This document shows, one piece after another, positions 1-8,865 of a DNA stretch of 50,667 nt. Under the pieces are notes generated by a model. That model was not told the DNA's origin. It saw only the letters and a program-made list of their open reading frames with translations, and did not search any database. Each line of letters opens with the position of its first letter. Position 1 is the stretch's first letter. The stretch is taken from NCBI RefSeq assembly GCF_010820565.1, contig NZ_JAAIJQ010000042.1, positions 1-50,667 of the forward strand. Reading direction: 5' to 3'. The position numbers and the translations under genes are program-made. Source of the DNA: Thiorhodococcus minor (lineage in GTDB: Bacteria; Pseudomonadota; Gammaproteobacteria; Chromatiales; Chromatiaceae).

Positions 1-2
1 GA

Positions 3-134
3 GACCAGGCCATTGCAGCGGCTTACGCGAGCGGCGGGTACACCCTGAAGCAAATCGGCGACCATTTTGGTCTGCATTACGCGCGGATCAGCCGGATCGT
101 TCGCGCAGCCGAAAAGGCAAAAGGCAAGACCTGA
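3..134 (+). CDS. C-terminal fragment of a RAYT (REP-associated tyrosine transposase)-like protein
   Basis: An open frame enters from the left edge and ends at a TGA at 132-134, giving 43 visible residues. They form a helix-turn-helix-like tail with YTLKQIGDHFGLHY followed by SRIV and a basic end AKGKT. This kind of tail is typical of the longer REP-associated Y1 transposases (COG1943), which carry a C-terminal helix-turn-helix after the HUH catalytic domain. The catalytic part lies outside the window, so activity cannot be judged. A second, broken member of the same broad family is at 27939-28469. No REP hairpin is visible in the 80 bases after the stop. An alternative is another small DNA-binding protein with the same tail. 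Confidence 0.6.
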   Translation, partial: DQAIAAAYASGGYTLKQIGDHFGLHYARISRIVRAAEKAKGKT

Positions 135-214
135 CACTGTTCTTCACCCTACGGGCTACCGACTGGCTCTTGTCGCTTCGTAAGTGCCGTGGGAAACCGG
201 ATTGCGGTCGCAGG

Positions 215-868
215 CTATTTCGGCTGGGCATTCAGGGCCCAGACGGCGGCTTCGACCCGGCTCTTGAGGCCGAGCTTCTTGAGGATGTGCTTGACGTGGA
301 CCTTGATGGTGCCGACGGCGAGGTCGAGCTCGCGGGCGATGAGCTTGTTGCTGCAGCCCTGGGCGAGGAGGTCGAGGATCTCGCGCTCCCTCGGGGTGAG
401 GTCGGCTTGGTCGAGCGTGGTGGGGGCGGGCGCCTCCCGCAGGGCGCGGGCGAGGAGCTCGGTGAGCTGGCTGCTGATGACCAGGCGGCCGCGCACGGCC
501 TCGCCCAGCATGGCGAGGATGTCTTCCGGCTCCATGTCCTTGAGCAGGTAGCCGTCGGCGCCGGCACGCAGTGCGGCGACCACGTCCGTCTCGGTGTCCG
601 AGACGGTCAGCATGACGATTCTGGCGTCGAGGGCTTCGTCGGCGCGCAGGCGTCTCAAGGTCTCGATGCCGTCCAGACCCTTCATGTTCAGATCCAGCAG
701 GATGAGATCGGGGTGCAGCTCCTGCGCGAGCTGGAGTCCGGCGCTGCCGTCGGCCGCTTCGCCGACGAGCTGCAGCGATGGCTCCATGGCGATGAGATCG
801 GCGACGCCCTTGCGAAATAGGGGATGGTCGTCGATCACTAGGACGCGGGTCTCGATGGCATCGCTCAT
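215..868 (-). CDS. narL: NarL/FixJ-family nitrate/nitrite response regulator
   Basis: This is a 217-residue DNA-binding response regulator, the partner of the NarX-type kinase encoded just upstream. The N-terminal receiver starts VLVIDDHP and carries the phospho-acceptor Asp in LILLDLNMKG. The C-terminal LuxR/GerE helix-turn-helix runs from LTPREREILDLLAQG through GTIKVHVKHILKKL. I chose the ATG at 868 because GAGGA lies about 8 bases upstream and the protein then begins next to the receiver; an upstream in-frame extension to 940 would overlap narX. The spacing to narX is 55 bases, so one transcript is likely. By family knowledge it binds paired TACYNMT heptamers, and a matching 7-2-7 palindrome lies at 2982-2997. 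Its target is most plausibly the divergent nap operon. Confidence 0.88.
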   Translation of the reverse strand: MSDAIETRVLVIDDHPLFRKGVADLIAMEPSLQLVGEAADGSAGLQLAQELHPDLILLDLNMKGLDGIETLRRLRADEALDARIVMLTVSDTETDVVAALRAGADGYLLKDMEPEDILAMLGEAVRGRLVISSQLTELLARALREAPAPTTLDQADLTPREREILDLLAQGCSNKLIARELDLAVGTIKVHVKHILKKLGLKSRVEAAVWALNAQPK

Positions 869-923
869 GGCTGTCTTCCTCGTGATGACCTGAATGCAGG
901 TATGTCCCCAATGATGAGTGTGC

Positions 924-2843
924 TCAGGCGTCGACGCCACGCCCGCGCGGGCGGAAGCTCAGGTGCACGCTGGCGCCGCTGCCGGCGCTCTCGATGTCGA
1001 GCGAGCCGCCCAGGGTGAGCGCGCGCTCGCGCATGATCGTCATCCCATAGTGTCCGCGCCCGGCCGCCTTGGCGCCGAGTCCCTTGCCGTCGTCGGCAAT
1101 GCTGACCCGAATCCGATCTGCGTCCGTTTCGAGCCGGATGGTGCAGCGGCGCGCCTCGGCGTGGCGCACGACGTTGGACAGGGCCTCGCGGATGATCTGC
1201 ATCACGTGGACCTCTTCGTTTGGCGAGAGCAGACCGGACGGGACCTGATCGTCGAAGCTGATCTCGACGTCGCTGCGCTCACGGAACTCTTGCACGGTCT
1301 CCGCGAGGGCGTTGGCGAGTCCCTGGCCGACGATGCGCAGGCGGAAGGTGGTCAGCAGCTCGCGCAGCTGGCGATAGGCGCTGCTGATGCCCTCGCGGAT
1401 CTCGCTCAGGATGACGGCGGGCGGCGGGAGTGCGCTGTCGGCGGATGCGCCGCGCTCAGAGTCGGCTCGGTCGCCGGCCTCGCGCAGTGCGGCATCCAGC
1501 CGGGCGGCCTGGATCTTGAGGTAGGACAGGGATTGCGCCAATGAGTCGTGGAGCTCCCGGGCGAGGATGCTGCGCTCCTCGTGCAGCGCCAGGCGCCGTC
1601 CCTCGTGCATCCTGCTCATGAGGTTGAGCGCGGTCGCGAGATGGGCGGCCAATGACTCCAGCAAGGGCTGCTGCCAGGTCTCGGGTGCCTTGTGCGGTCG
1701 AAAGGCGACCCGCAGGGTGCCGAAGCTGCGGCCCTGGTCGCGGACTGGGAAGCTGGCGATACGCTCGCCATTCGCGAAGCTGTCTGGGCTGGCGCCGCTA
1801 TCTGGCTCCGGCCCGGTGCAGAGACTGCAAGCGCGAATCGCTGCGTCGGCCGCGTCGGACTGGCTCGCGCTGATGCAGTCGCCGCTGCGCAGGGAGTCGG
1901 GGTCGCGCAGGCAGAGCGCGACTGCGGCCAGCCCGAGCTGGCTGCGCACGTCGTCGAGGACCTTTTGCAGCAGCTCATCCGTCAGGTGCGAGGTTTCGAG
2001 CGCGCGGCTGGTGCGGTAGAGCAGGGTAAGCGAGCGGTTGGAGCGCGCGAGGTCGAGCGTCTTGTCGGCGACCCGTTCCTCGAGCTCGCCGTAGATCTGC
2101 GACAGGCCTTGGGTCATGAGGTTCAGGGCGGCCCCGACGCGGCCGAGCTCGTCTGTGCCGGTGAATCTGGTGCGTCCGGAGAAGTCGCCCCGGCGGGTGC
2201 GATCGGCGCAGCTCACCAGCTCGGCGATGGGCCGCACGATACGTCGCTGGACCAGGATCATGGTGACCGCGACGACGGCCAGGGTCAGCGCCAGCACCAC
2301 GCCCTGAATCCAGCGCAGGAGCAGGATGCGGTGCTCGGAGCGATCCTCCAGCACCCGCACCAGGGTGTGGATGTCGTCGACGAAATCGTCCACCTGGCCC
2401 AGATAGGCCTGCCGTCCCGCGCTGGCTGCAGCGCTATCCGCTCCCGCTTCGACGAAGCGCAGCGCGGCGCGGCGCATCTCGTGCGTCCAGCGCCAGCGCA
2501 CACGCTCATAGGCGAGGCTGACGGGATCGCTTGCAAGCGTTGGGATGGCGGCGGTGAGCCGCGGGCTGGCGAGCCGCTCCGCGTACTCCTCGACCAAGCT
2601 CAGTACCTGCGCCTGGCGCTCCTCAAGCGTCGGCGCCTCGGACGCGAGCGCGACGCCGATGCGGTAGGACTGCATGCGCAGGGTGCCCGACTGGTTGACC
2701 GCAGCGGCCATGCCCTGGTTGATCTGGGCGATGACGATGGAGCTGACCATGCCCGTGATGCCGAGCAGCACCACCCCGGCCATCAGGACGCCGACGGTGA
2801 TCAGGATGGAGTGGCTTGTCTGTTGGTCGCGCTGCTCGGCCAT
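924..2843 (-). CDS. narX: NarX-type nitrate/nitrite sensor histidine kinase
   Basis: This 639-residue membrane sensor kinase has a TM helix at about 13-38, and right after it the P-box region NQSGTLRMQSYR (50-61), the nitrate-binding signature of NarX/NarQ. A second TM helix is at about 178-199, followed by HAMP, a coiled linker and a GAF-like central region with cysteines at 311, 323, 339 and 342. The HisKA_3 phospho-acceptor is His432 in ARELHDSLAQ, and the HATPase domain shows REALSNVVRHA (N box) and DDGKGLG (G1 box). Nitrate or nitrite binding in the periplasm should drive phosphotransfer to NarL (215-868). The gene diverges from the Crp/Fnr-nap operon. No good Shine-Dalgarno precedes the ATG at 2843, but upstream starts in frame are blocked by a TAG. 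Confidence 0.9.
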   Translation of the reverse strand: MAEQRDQQTSHSILITVGVLMAGVVLLGITGMVSSIVIAQINQGMAAAVNQSGTLRMQSYRIGVALASEAPTLEERQAQVLSLVEEYAERLASPRLTAAIPTLASDPVSLAYERVRWRWTHEMRRAALRFVEAGADSAAASAGRQAYLGQVDDFVDDIHTLVRVLEDRSEHRILLLRWIQGVVLALTLAVVAVTMILVQRRIVRPIAELVSCADRTRRGDFSGRTRFTGTDELGRVGAALNLMTQGLSQIYGELEERVADKTLDLARSNRSLTLLYRTSRALETSHLTDELLQKVLDDVRSQLGLAAVALCLRDPDSLRSGDCISASQSDAADAAIRACSLCTGPEPDSGASPDSFANGERIASFPVRDQGRSFGTLRVAFRPHKAPETWQQPLLESLAAHLATALNLMSRMHEGRRLALHEERSILARELHDSLAQSLSYLKIQAARLDAALREAGDRADSERGASADSALPPPAVILSEIREGISSAYRQLRELLTTFRLRIVGQGLANALAETVQEFRERSDVEISFDDQVPSGLLSPNEEVHVMQIIREALSNVVRHAEARRCTIRLETDADRIRVSIADDGKGLGAKAAGRGHYGMTIMRERALTLGGSLDIESAGSGASVHLSFRPRGRGVDA

Positions 2844-2981
2844 AACGGTGTTCTACGTCATGTCTCCCGGAGGCAAAAGGGGATACCCCCAAATTCTCCC
2901 GCGCCCGCTTGGATGACGGCCAGATGTCATCCGCCAGCTTGAAACCTCAATCGGATCAGTTGATTGGACTCCCTCTGTGAC

Positions 2982-2997
2982 TACCACCTTGGTGGTA
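2982..2997. promoter_or_regulatory. Perfect 7-2-7 palindrome, candidate NarL operator
   Basis: TACCACC, two bases (TT), then GGTGGTA: a perfect inverted repeat with exactly the 7-2-7 heptamer geometry bound by NarL/NarP. The heptamer begins TACC like the TACYNMT consensus but departs from it at two positions. It lies between narXL and the Crp-nap operon, where a NarL site would be expected. Confidence 0.55.
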
Positions 2998-3056
2998 TCT
3001 CGGAATGTTTCGGTTGGTCTTTCCGTGTCTTGCTGCTTTTCTGCGACGGCCTAGTC

Positions 3057-3070
3057 TTGCGATAGATCAA
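3057..3070. promoter_or_regulatory. FNR/Dnr-like box
   Basis: The sequence TTGCG-ATAG-ATCAA matches the TTGAT-N4-ATCAA FNR/Dnr consensus with a perfect right half and 3 of 5 bases in the left half. It is centred about 85 bases before the GTG start of the Crp/Fnr gene. The regulator encoded immediately downstream has the E-T-F-S-R recognition helix that reads this type of site, which suggests autoregulation. Confidence 0.5.
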
Positions 3071-3148
3071 GAATACCTGTCGCTTGGGCTGGGCCGGCAA
3101 GCCTCGATTCGAGGGCCATGACTCAGCTCGACGGAGGTGGGGGTCGAG

Positions 3149-3952
3149 GTGAACTGCCAAGATCTGGAGCGCGCAAGTCTGCCGCTGCTTGAAACGGCAC
3201 CGGGATTCCGGGCATTGCCGCGCGAGGCGTTACGCTTGGTTGCGGGCGGCAGCTATTTGCGCAGCGTTCTGCGCAATCAAGTCATCTACGAAAAGGGTGA
3301 GGCACTCAAGGGTTTCTTTCTGCTGATCAGCGGCCGCATCAAGCTCGCCGTCCTCTCTCGGGAGGGTGCGGAGCGGGTCTTGGACATCGTGCTCCCTGGG
3401 CAGACCTTCGCGGAATCGGCGGCGGTTCTGGGTCGCCCTTATCCACTCTATGCTCAGGCGTTGACAGACTCGCAGCTGCTTCACGTGGATCTCATACGTC
3501 TGCGTCGCGCCATGGAGCTGTGGCCGGAGGTCGCCTTCATGATGCTGACGCTGATCGCGGAGCGCACCCAGCGCCTGACCGAGGATCTGGAGGCCTGTTG
3601 TCTGCACTCGGCCATTCAGCGGGTCGCCAGCTTCCTGCTGCGTGAGGCCGAGTCCGACCAAGTCGATTCGGATCAGGCGACCTCAACACTCCCGGCGGCC
3701 AAGGCGGTGGTCGCTTCGAGCCTCAATCTCTCGCCCGAGACCTTTTCTCGCGAGCTTCACGGCCTCGCACGGCGAGGTCTCATCCAGGTCCAACGCCGCT
3801 TCATCCACATTCCCTCAATGGCTCGCCTGCAGGCATTCGCGCGCGTCGACGCACCTTGGCGTGAGACCGCACGCGCATCCCATCAAGGTCAACGTCTCAT
3901 GGAGTCCAATGCTCATGCTCAACCAGCACCCTTCACAACGGCAGCGCCCTGA
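3149..3952 (+). CDS. Crp/Fnr-family regulator, Dnr-like, heading the nap operon
   Basis: This is a 267-residue cyclic-nucleotide-binding-fold regulator with a C-terminal winged helix. The beta-roll contains VIYEKGEALKGFFLLISG. The recognition helix reads NLSPETFSRELHGL, whose E-x2-SR pattern is that of FNR/Dnr proteins that bind TTGAT-N4-ATCAA. The N-terminal four-cysteine set for an FNR-type [4Fe-4S] cluster is missing, so it is more like Dnr (NO or redox sensing) than FNR; this is inference. I chose GTG at 3149 because GGAGGT lies 10 bases upstream; a GTG at 3137 has no such site. The C-terminus runs about 30 residues beyond the usual family end. napD begins 10 bases after the stop, so the regulator is probably co-transcribed with nap. 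Confidence 0.85.
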   Translation: MNCQDLERASLPLLETAPGFRALPREALRLVAGGSYLRSVLRNQVIYEKGEALKGFFLLISGRIKLAVLSREGAERVLDIVLPGQTFAESAAVLGRPYPLYAQALTDSQLLHVDLIRLRRAMELWPEVAFMMLTLIAERTQRLTEDLEACCLHSAIQRVASFLLREAESDQVDSDQATSTLPAAKAVVASSLNLSPETFSRELHGLARRGLIQVQRRFIHIPSMARLQAFARVDAPWRETARASHQGQRLMESNAHAQPAPFTTAAP

Positions 3953-3962
3953 GTCGGGGGGC

Positions 3963-4292
3963 ATGACCGGGGAGCCGCGGTATGTCGATGCTACGGCTAC
4001 CCAGGCCGGCCAGGTCTTGCCCGAAGGCGACATCCTCAGCTGTGTGGTCTACACGAAGCCCGGCATGGGGTCCGAGGTGGCCGCTGTGGTCGGCGCCCTG
4101 GCGGGCGTCGAGGTCCATTGCGGAGCCGAGATCGACAAGCTGGTGATCACCATCGAAGACGTGGCGGGCCAGCCGGCGGCGGAGATGCTGGGCGCGCCAA
4201 ACCACATCGAGGGGGTCATCAACACCATCTTGATCTACCACTTTGGCGGACAGGCGCTGGCGTCGCAGTCGCCGGACGCCTTGGCCGACTAA
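3963..4292 (+). CDS. napD: NapD, chaperone for NapA maturation and Tat export
   Basis: A 109-residue protein whose core ([41 protein letters not shown]) fits NapD. NapD binds the twin-arginine signal of NapA and holds it back until the molybdenum cofactor is loaded. The usual length is 80-110 residues. The ATG at 3963 follows a G-rich run and leaves 10 bases after the regulator gene; in-frame ATGs at 3909 and 3915 would overlap that gene. It lies 62 bases before napA, consistent with one operon. Confidence 0.8.
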   Translation: MTGEPRYVDATATQAGQVLPEGDILSCVVYTKPGMGSEVAAVVGALAGVEVHCGAEIDKLVITIEDVAGQPAAEMLGAPNHIEGVINTILIYHFGGQALASQSPDALAD

Positions 4293-4354
4293 GGCGGCGC
4301 GACGCGCGGCCTGGAACCCTGTCATCGCATTTCGAGCCCCAGGAGGAACCTCCC

Positions 4355-6931
4355 GTGACCATGACTCGGCGTGAATTCATCAAGTCCCAGGCCGTCGCAG
4401 CCGCCGCGGCCGTCGCCGGCGCCAGCCTGCCAGCCGGGGTGCTCGCTCAGACGCAGGATCAGCCGCTCGACCTCAATGTGCGCTGGGACAAGGCGCCATG
4501 CCGCTTCTGCGGGACGGGCTGCTCGGTGCTCGTGGGCGTGAAGGACGGCCAGGTGGTCGCCAGCCAAGGCGATCCGGATGCGCCGGTGAACCGCGGACTC
4601 AACTGCATCAAGGGCTATTTCCTGCCCAAGATCCTCTACGGGAAGGACCGGCTCACCCAGCCCTTGCTGCGCAAGAAGGACGGCCAGTTCGACAAGGAAG
4701 GCAGCTTCGAGGCCGTGAGCTGGGACGAGGCCTTCGATGTCATGGCCGAGCACTGGAAGAAGGCCATCAAGCGCAGCCTGGAGGAGAACAAAGGGAAGTC
4801 CGTCGACGAGATGACCTCGCGGGTCGGGATGTTCGGCTCGGGGCAGTGGACCGTCTGGGAGGGCTATGCCGCTTCCAAGCTGCTCAAGGGTGGCATGCGC
4901 TCGAACAACCTCGACCCGAACGCCCGCCACTGCATGGCCTCGGCGGTGGGTGGCTTCATCCGCGCCTTCGGCATCGACGAGCCCATGGGCTGCTACGACG
5001 ACCTGGAGCATGCCGACGTCTTCGTGCTCTGGGGCGCGAACATGGCCGAGATGCACCCCATCCTCTGGTCGCGCCTGACGGATACGCGGCTGACGCGGCC
5101 AGGCTGCGAGGTGCATGTGCTCTCGACCTTCGAGCACCGCTGCTTCGAGCTGGCCGACAACCCCATGGTTTTCACGCCGCAGACGGATCTGGCGATCCTC
5201 AACTACATCGCCAACCACATCATCCAAGCCAAGGCCTACAACCAGGCATTCATCGACAAGCACGTCCAGTTCGAGACGGCAACCACGGACATCGGCTATG
5301 GCCTGCGGCCGACCGATCCGCGCGAGCAGAAGGCGGCCAACTCAGGCGTCGGCAAGAAGCTGCCGTCGAGCTTCGAGGCGTTCGCCAAGCAGGTCGAGCC
5401 CTACACCCTGGAGTACGTCTCCGCGCTGTCCGGCGTGCCGCAGGAGAACCTGCTGCGCCTCGCCAAGGCCTATGCCGACCCCAAGCGCAAGGTCAGCTCC
5501 TTCTGGACCATGGGGTTCAACCAGCACACCCGCGGCGTCTGGGTCAACAACAACTGCTACAACGTCCATCTGCTGATGGGCAAGATCTCCGAGCCGGGCA
5601 ACAGCCCCTTCTCCCTGACCGGACAGCCGTCCGCCTGTGGGACGGCGCGCGAGGTCGGGACCTTTGCGCACCGTCTGCCGGCGGATCTGGTGGTGAAGAA
5701 GCCGGAGCACCGGGCCTTTGCCGAGAAGCTCTGGAAGCTGCCCGAGGACACCATTCCCGGCAAGGTGGGTTATCACGCCGTACTCATGCATCGCATGATG
5801 AAAGACGGCAAGCTCAACTGCTACTGGCAGATGTGCAACAACAACATGCAGGCGGCGGCCAACCTCAACGAGGAGTCCTATCCCGGTTGGCGCAACCCGG
5901 ACGTCTTCGTCACCGTCTCCGACCCCTATCCGACGGTCTCGGCCCAGGCCGCCGACCTGGTGCTGCCCACGGCCATGTGGGTCGAAAAGGAAGGCGCCTA
6001 CGGCAACGCCGAGCGGCGCACCCAGTTTTGGCGCGAGCAGGTTGCGCCGCCCGGTCAGTCCAAGTCGGACGTCTGGCAGATCATGGAATTCGCCAAGCGC
6101 TTCAAGGTGGAGGACGTCTGGCCGGAGGAGCAGGTCGCCAAGATGCCCGAGTATGCGGGCAAGACGCTCTATGAGGTGCTCTACACCAATGGCCAGGTCG
6201 ACAAGTTCCCCTTCGATGGGAAGGTCGTCGACGATCGTGGCAATGCGTACCAGAACCACGAGAGCACGGACTTCGGCTACTACGTCCAAAAGGGTCTGTT
6301 CGAGGAGTACCGCCTCTTCAACTCCGGGCCGGACATCATCAAGAAGGGTCACGAGATGGCCGAGTTCGAGGCCTATCACAAGACGCGGGGTCTGCGCTGG
6401 CCGGTGCTTGACGGCAAGGAGACGCTGTGGCGCTTCCGCGAGGGCTATGACCCGCACGTGCGCGAGTACAACCCCGAGGTGGCGAAGGGCGACGTCTACT
6501 TCTACGGCAATGCGAATGGTCGGGCCAACGTCATCTTCGCGCCCTACGAGCCGCCGGCCGAGAGCCCGGATGAGGAGTTCGATCTCTGGCTCTGCACCGG
6601 CCGCGTGCTCGAGCACTGGCACTCGGGCTCCATGACCCGCCGTGTGCCCGAGCTCTACCGCGCGGTGCCGGATGCGGTCGTCTACATGAGCAAGGACGAC
6701 GCGAAGCAGCGGCGTCTGCGCGACGGCCAGATGGCCGTGATCTCCAGCCGTCGTGGCGAGATCAAGGCGCGGGTGGAGACGCGCGGGCGCAACCGCCCGC
6801 CGAATGGGCTGGTGTTCGTTCCCTGGTTCGACGCCAATCGCCTGGTCAACAAGCTCACCCTGGACGCGACGGATCCGCTTTCCAAGGAGACGGATTACAA
6901 GAAGTGCGCTTGTAAGGTGATGCGGGCCTGA
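4355..6931 (+). CDS. napA: Periplasmic nitrate reductase catalytic subunit NapA
   Basis: The 858-residue large subunit reduces nitrate to nitrite in the periplasm using Mo-bis-MGD and one [4Fe-4S] cluster. The N-terminus has a Tat signal (TRREFIK, then an Ala-rich stretch ending near residue 31). The cluster ligands are C49-x2-C52-x3-C56-x27-C84. The molybdenum ligand is Cys193 in [11 protein letters not shown]. The C-terminal molybdopterin-binding part includes [16 protein letters not shown] chose the GTG at 4355 because AGGAGG (4341-4346) is 8 bases upstream; the ATG two codons later is 14 bases away. The length matches NapA of Proteobacteria. It receives electrons from NapB and NapC, and from NapG/NapH, encoded downstream. 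Confidence 0.97.
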   Translation: MTMTRREFIKSQAVAAAAAVAGASLPAGVLAQTQDQPLDLNVRWDKAPCRFCGTGCSVLVGVKDGQVVASQGDPDAPVNRGLNCIKGYFLPKILYGKDRLTQPLLRKKDGQFDKEGSFEAVSWDEAFDVMAEHWKKAIKRSLEENKGKSVDEMTSRVGMFGSGQWTVWEGYAASKLLKGGMRSNNLDPNARHCMASAVGGFIRAFGIDEPMGCYDDLEHADVFVLWGANMAEMHPILWSRLTDTRLTRPGCEVHVLSTFEHRCFELADNPMVFTPQTDLAILNYIANHIIQAKAYNQAFIDKHVQFETATTDIGYGLRPTDPREQKAANSGVGKKLPSSFEAFAKQVEPYTLEYVSALSGVPQENLLRLAKAYADPKRKVSSFWTMGFNQHTRGVWVNNNCYNVHLLMGKISEPGNSPFSLTGQPSACGTAREVGTFAHRLPADLVVKKPEHRAFAEKLWKLPEDTIPGKVGYHAVLMHRMMKDGKLNCYWQMCNNNMQAAANLNEESYPGWRNPDVFVTVSDPYPTVSAQAADLVLPTAMWVEKEGAYGNAERRTQFWREQVAPPGQSKSDVWQIMEFAKRFKVEDVWPEEQVAKMPEYAGKTLYEVLYTNGQVDKFPFDGKVVDDRGNAYQNHESTDFGYYVQKGLFEEYRLFNSGPDIIKKGHEMAEFEAYHKTRGLRWPVLDGKETLWRFREGYDPHVREYNPEVAKGDVYFYGNANGRANVIFAPYEPPAESPDEEFDLWLCTGRVLEHWHSGSMTRRVPELYRAVPDAVVYMSKDDAKQRRLRDGQMAVISSRRGEIKARVETRGRNRPPNGLVFVPWFDANRLVNKLTLDATDPLSKETDYKKCACKVMRA

Positions 6932-6957
6932 CGGTCCCTGTTGATGTCGTGACGGCT

Positions 6958-7032
6958 AGGGTGGACAAGCGCGAGCGCAGTCGACCGAATCCCGCACCGG
7001 CGCTGGTGGACTGCGCCGCGCTTGTCCACCCT
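6958..7032. repeat. 75-base imperfect palindrome inside the nap operon
   Basis: The outer arms AGGGTGGACAAGCGCG (6958-6973) and its exact complement (7017-7032) pair over 16 bases. The inner arms 6975-6986 and 7005-7016 pair over 12 positions with one mismatch, with an 18-base loop. The heptamer GGTGGAC occurs both in the outer left and inner right arm. There is no T run, so it is not a standard terminator; it looks like a dispersed palindromic element sitting in the napA-napG spacer. Confidence 0.8.
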
Positions 7033-7066
7033 CGATGGGTGATTTTGATCCGAGAAGCCATTTGCC

Positions 7067-7933
7067 GTGACCAACGAAAGCCCCAAGCCCAGCAAGCCCC
7101 TTAACCGCCGCCAGTTCATCACGGGCGTCATGAAAACGGCCTGTGGTGTGGGGCTCTTTGGTCTTGGCCTGGGGCTCTACAGCCAGCGTGCGAGCAGCCT
7201 GCCGGCCTGGGCGATCCGGCCTCCGGGCGCCATCCCGGAAGACGACTTCAATGGGGCCTGCATCCGCTGCGGGCTTTGCGTGCGGGACTGCCCCTTCGAC
7301 ATGCTCCACCTGGCCAAGCTGGGTGAGGAGGTGCCGACCGGCACGCCCTATTTCATCGCCCGCGAGGCCGGATGCGAGATGTGCGAGGACATCCCCTGCG
7401 TGGCGGCCTGTCCGACCAATGCCCTGGATCATGCTCTGGAAGACATTCTAGACGCGGACATGGGGCTGGCGGTCCTGATCGATCAGGAGAATTGCATCGC
7501 CGTTCAGGGGCTGCGTTGCGAGGTCTGTTTCAACATCTGTCCGGTCCGCAACGCGGCGCTGACGCTCGACATGCAGCACAACACCCGCTCCGGCAAGCAT
7601 GCCAGGTTCATTCCGGTCGTTCACTCCGACCATTGCACCGGGTGCGGCAAGTGCGAAGAGGCCTGCATCCTGGATGAGGCGGCCATCAAGGTGCTGCCGC
7701 GACACCTGGCCAAGGGCAAGCTGGGCGCACATTACCGGCTCGGCTGGGAGCAGAAGCGGCAGGCGGGCGAGGCGCTGGTGACGCCTGATGTTGAGCATCG
7801 CTACAACCTGCCCGAGGGGATGCGCTATGAGCACGGCGGACAGGGGCTGATCGACGAGTCGGCACCTGGGCAGCCGGAGTCTCCGTTTCCAGGCGATCCC
7901 TTGGAGACGCTGAACCGCAAGGGGGCGCTATGA
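7067..7933 (+). CDS. napG: Ferredoxin-type quinol dehydrogenase component NapG
   Basis: A 288-residue Tat-exported iron-sulfur protein. NRRQFITG near residue 13 is followed by a hydrophobic stretch. It has four cysteine clusters for [4Fe-4S] centres: CIRCGLCVRDCP, CEMCEDIPCVAACP, CEVCFNICP and CTGCGKCEEACI. Together with the membrane protein NapH it oxidises quinol and passes electrons to NapB/NapA through or beside NapC. The GTG start at 7067 has GAGAAG 9 bases upstream. The stop overlaps the start of napH by ATGA, indicating translational coupling. It is separated from napA by 135 bases that contain the 75-base palindrome, which may lower expression of the distal genes. Confidence 0.93.
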   Translation: MTNESPKPSKPLNRRQFITGVMKTACGVGLFGLGLGLYSQRASSLPAWAIRPPGAIPEDDFNGACIRCGLCVRDCPFDMLHLAKLGEEVPTGTPYFIAREAGCEMCEDIPCVAACPTNALDHALEDILDADMGLAVLIDQENCIAVQGLRCEVCFNICPVRNAALTLDMQHNTRSGKHARFIPVVHSDHCTGCGKCEEACILDEAAIKVLPRHLAKGKLGAHYRLGWEQKRQAGEALVTPDVEHRYNLPEGMRYEHGGQGLIDESAPGQPESPFPGDPLETLNRKGAL

Positions 7934-8844
7934 AGGATTTTCCGGGCGATACCGCCAGCGCCGAGCACGGCTGGCTCAAGGCCCACAAGTGGCTGCTGCT
8001 GCGGCGTTTCAGCCAGATCGGGGTTCTCGCGCTCTTCCTGGCGGGACCTTTGGCGGGTGTCTGGATCGTGACGGGCAATCTCTCGGCGAGCATGACGCTT
8101 GGGGTGCTGCCGCTGACCGATCCCTTGCTGCTGGCCCAATCGATGCTGTCGGGCGCCTGGCCGGTTCTGAGCGGCGCGATCGGCGCGCTGATCGTCCTGG
8201 TCTTCTATGCGCTGGTCGGCGGGCGCGTGTTTTGCTCCTGGGTCTGCCCGGTGAATCTGGTGACGGATCTGGCGGCCTGGCTGGGGCGGCGCTTCGACAT
8301 TCGGGCGGCGGGCCGCCTCTCGCGCGACCTGCGGTACTGGATCTTGGCGCTGGTGCTTTTCTTTCCGCTCGTTACCGGCGTGATCGTCTGGGAGTACCTG
8401 AATCCGGTCTCCATGGCGCATCGCGGGCTGATCTTCGGGTTGGGCTGGGCCTGGACGATCTTGGTGGCCGTGCTGCTCTACGACCTTCTGATCGTGCGGC
8501 GCGGCTGGTGCGGGCATCTCTGTCCGGTCGGCGCCTTCTACAGCCTTGTTGGGATGCGTGCGGCCGTGCGGGTGAGTGCGGAGGGCAGGAGCCGTTGCGA
8601 CGATTGCACGGACTGCTTCCATATCTGCCCCGAGCCGCAGGTCATCAAGCCAGCGCTCAAGGGTGCCGCGCGGGGCAGGGGACCGATCATCACAGATCTC
8701 AACTGCACCAACTGCGGGCGCTGTATCGATGTTTGCAGCAAGCGGGTCTTTCGGTTTCGGATGGGGGATCGGCGTCCGATCGAGGTGCCGGTAGAGCTGC
8801 CCGACGCCCAATCCCATCGGGTCAGGACCCATCCATTCAGCTGA
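7930..8844 (+). CDS. napH: Membrane quinol dehydrogenase component NapH
   Basis: A 304-residue polytopic membrane protein with about four TM segments, including the RVFCSWVCPVN motif typical of NapH and its relatives. Two C-terminal [4Fe-4S] motifs, CDDCTDCFHICP and CTNCGRCIDVCSK, follow the last TM segment. A further CGHLCPVGAF motif sits just before them. By family knowledge NapH anchors NapG and carries electrons from the quinol pool. It overlaps napG by four bases and napB starts 21 bases later, so the operon is tight here. Confidence 0.92.
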   Translation: MKDFPGDTASAEHGWLKAHKWLLLRRFSQIGVLALFLAGPLAGVWIVTGNLSASMTLGVLPLTDPLLLAQSMLSGAWPVLSGAIGALIVLVFYALVGGRVFCSWVCPVNLVTDLAAWLGRRFDIRAAGRLSRDLRYWILALVLFFPLVTGVIVWEYLNPVSMAHRGLIFGLGWAWTILVAVLLYDLLIVRRGWCGHLCPVGAFYSLVGMRAAVRVSAEGRSRCDDCTDCFHICPEPQVIKPALKGAARGRGPIITDLNCTNCGRCIDVCSKRVFRFRMGDRRPIEVPVELPDAQSHRVRTHPFS

Positions 8845-8865
8845 CCGACACGGCGGAGAGAGAAC

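Larger units (their letters stand above)
2844..3148. other. Divergent control region between narX and the Crp/Fnr-nap operon
   Basis: This spacer of about 300 bases has no gene. It holds a perfect 7-2-7 inverted repeat (2982-2997), an FNR-like box (3057-3070) and a small GGGG-ATA-CCCC palindrome (2879-2889) close to narX. No convincing sigma-70 minus-10 element is visible at the position an activator centred at 3063.5 would require, so transcription starts cannot be assigned. Confidence 0.6.

Noticed and set aside
5342-6622. A 426-codon open frame on the minus strand opposite napA.
   Set aside because: It is a shadow of napA with repetitive hydrophobic composition and no start signals.
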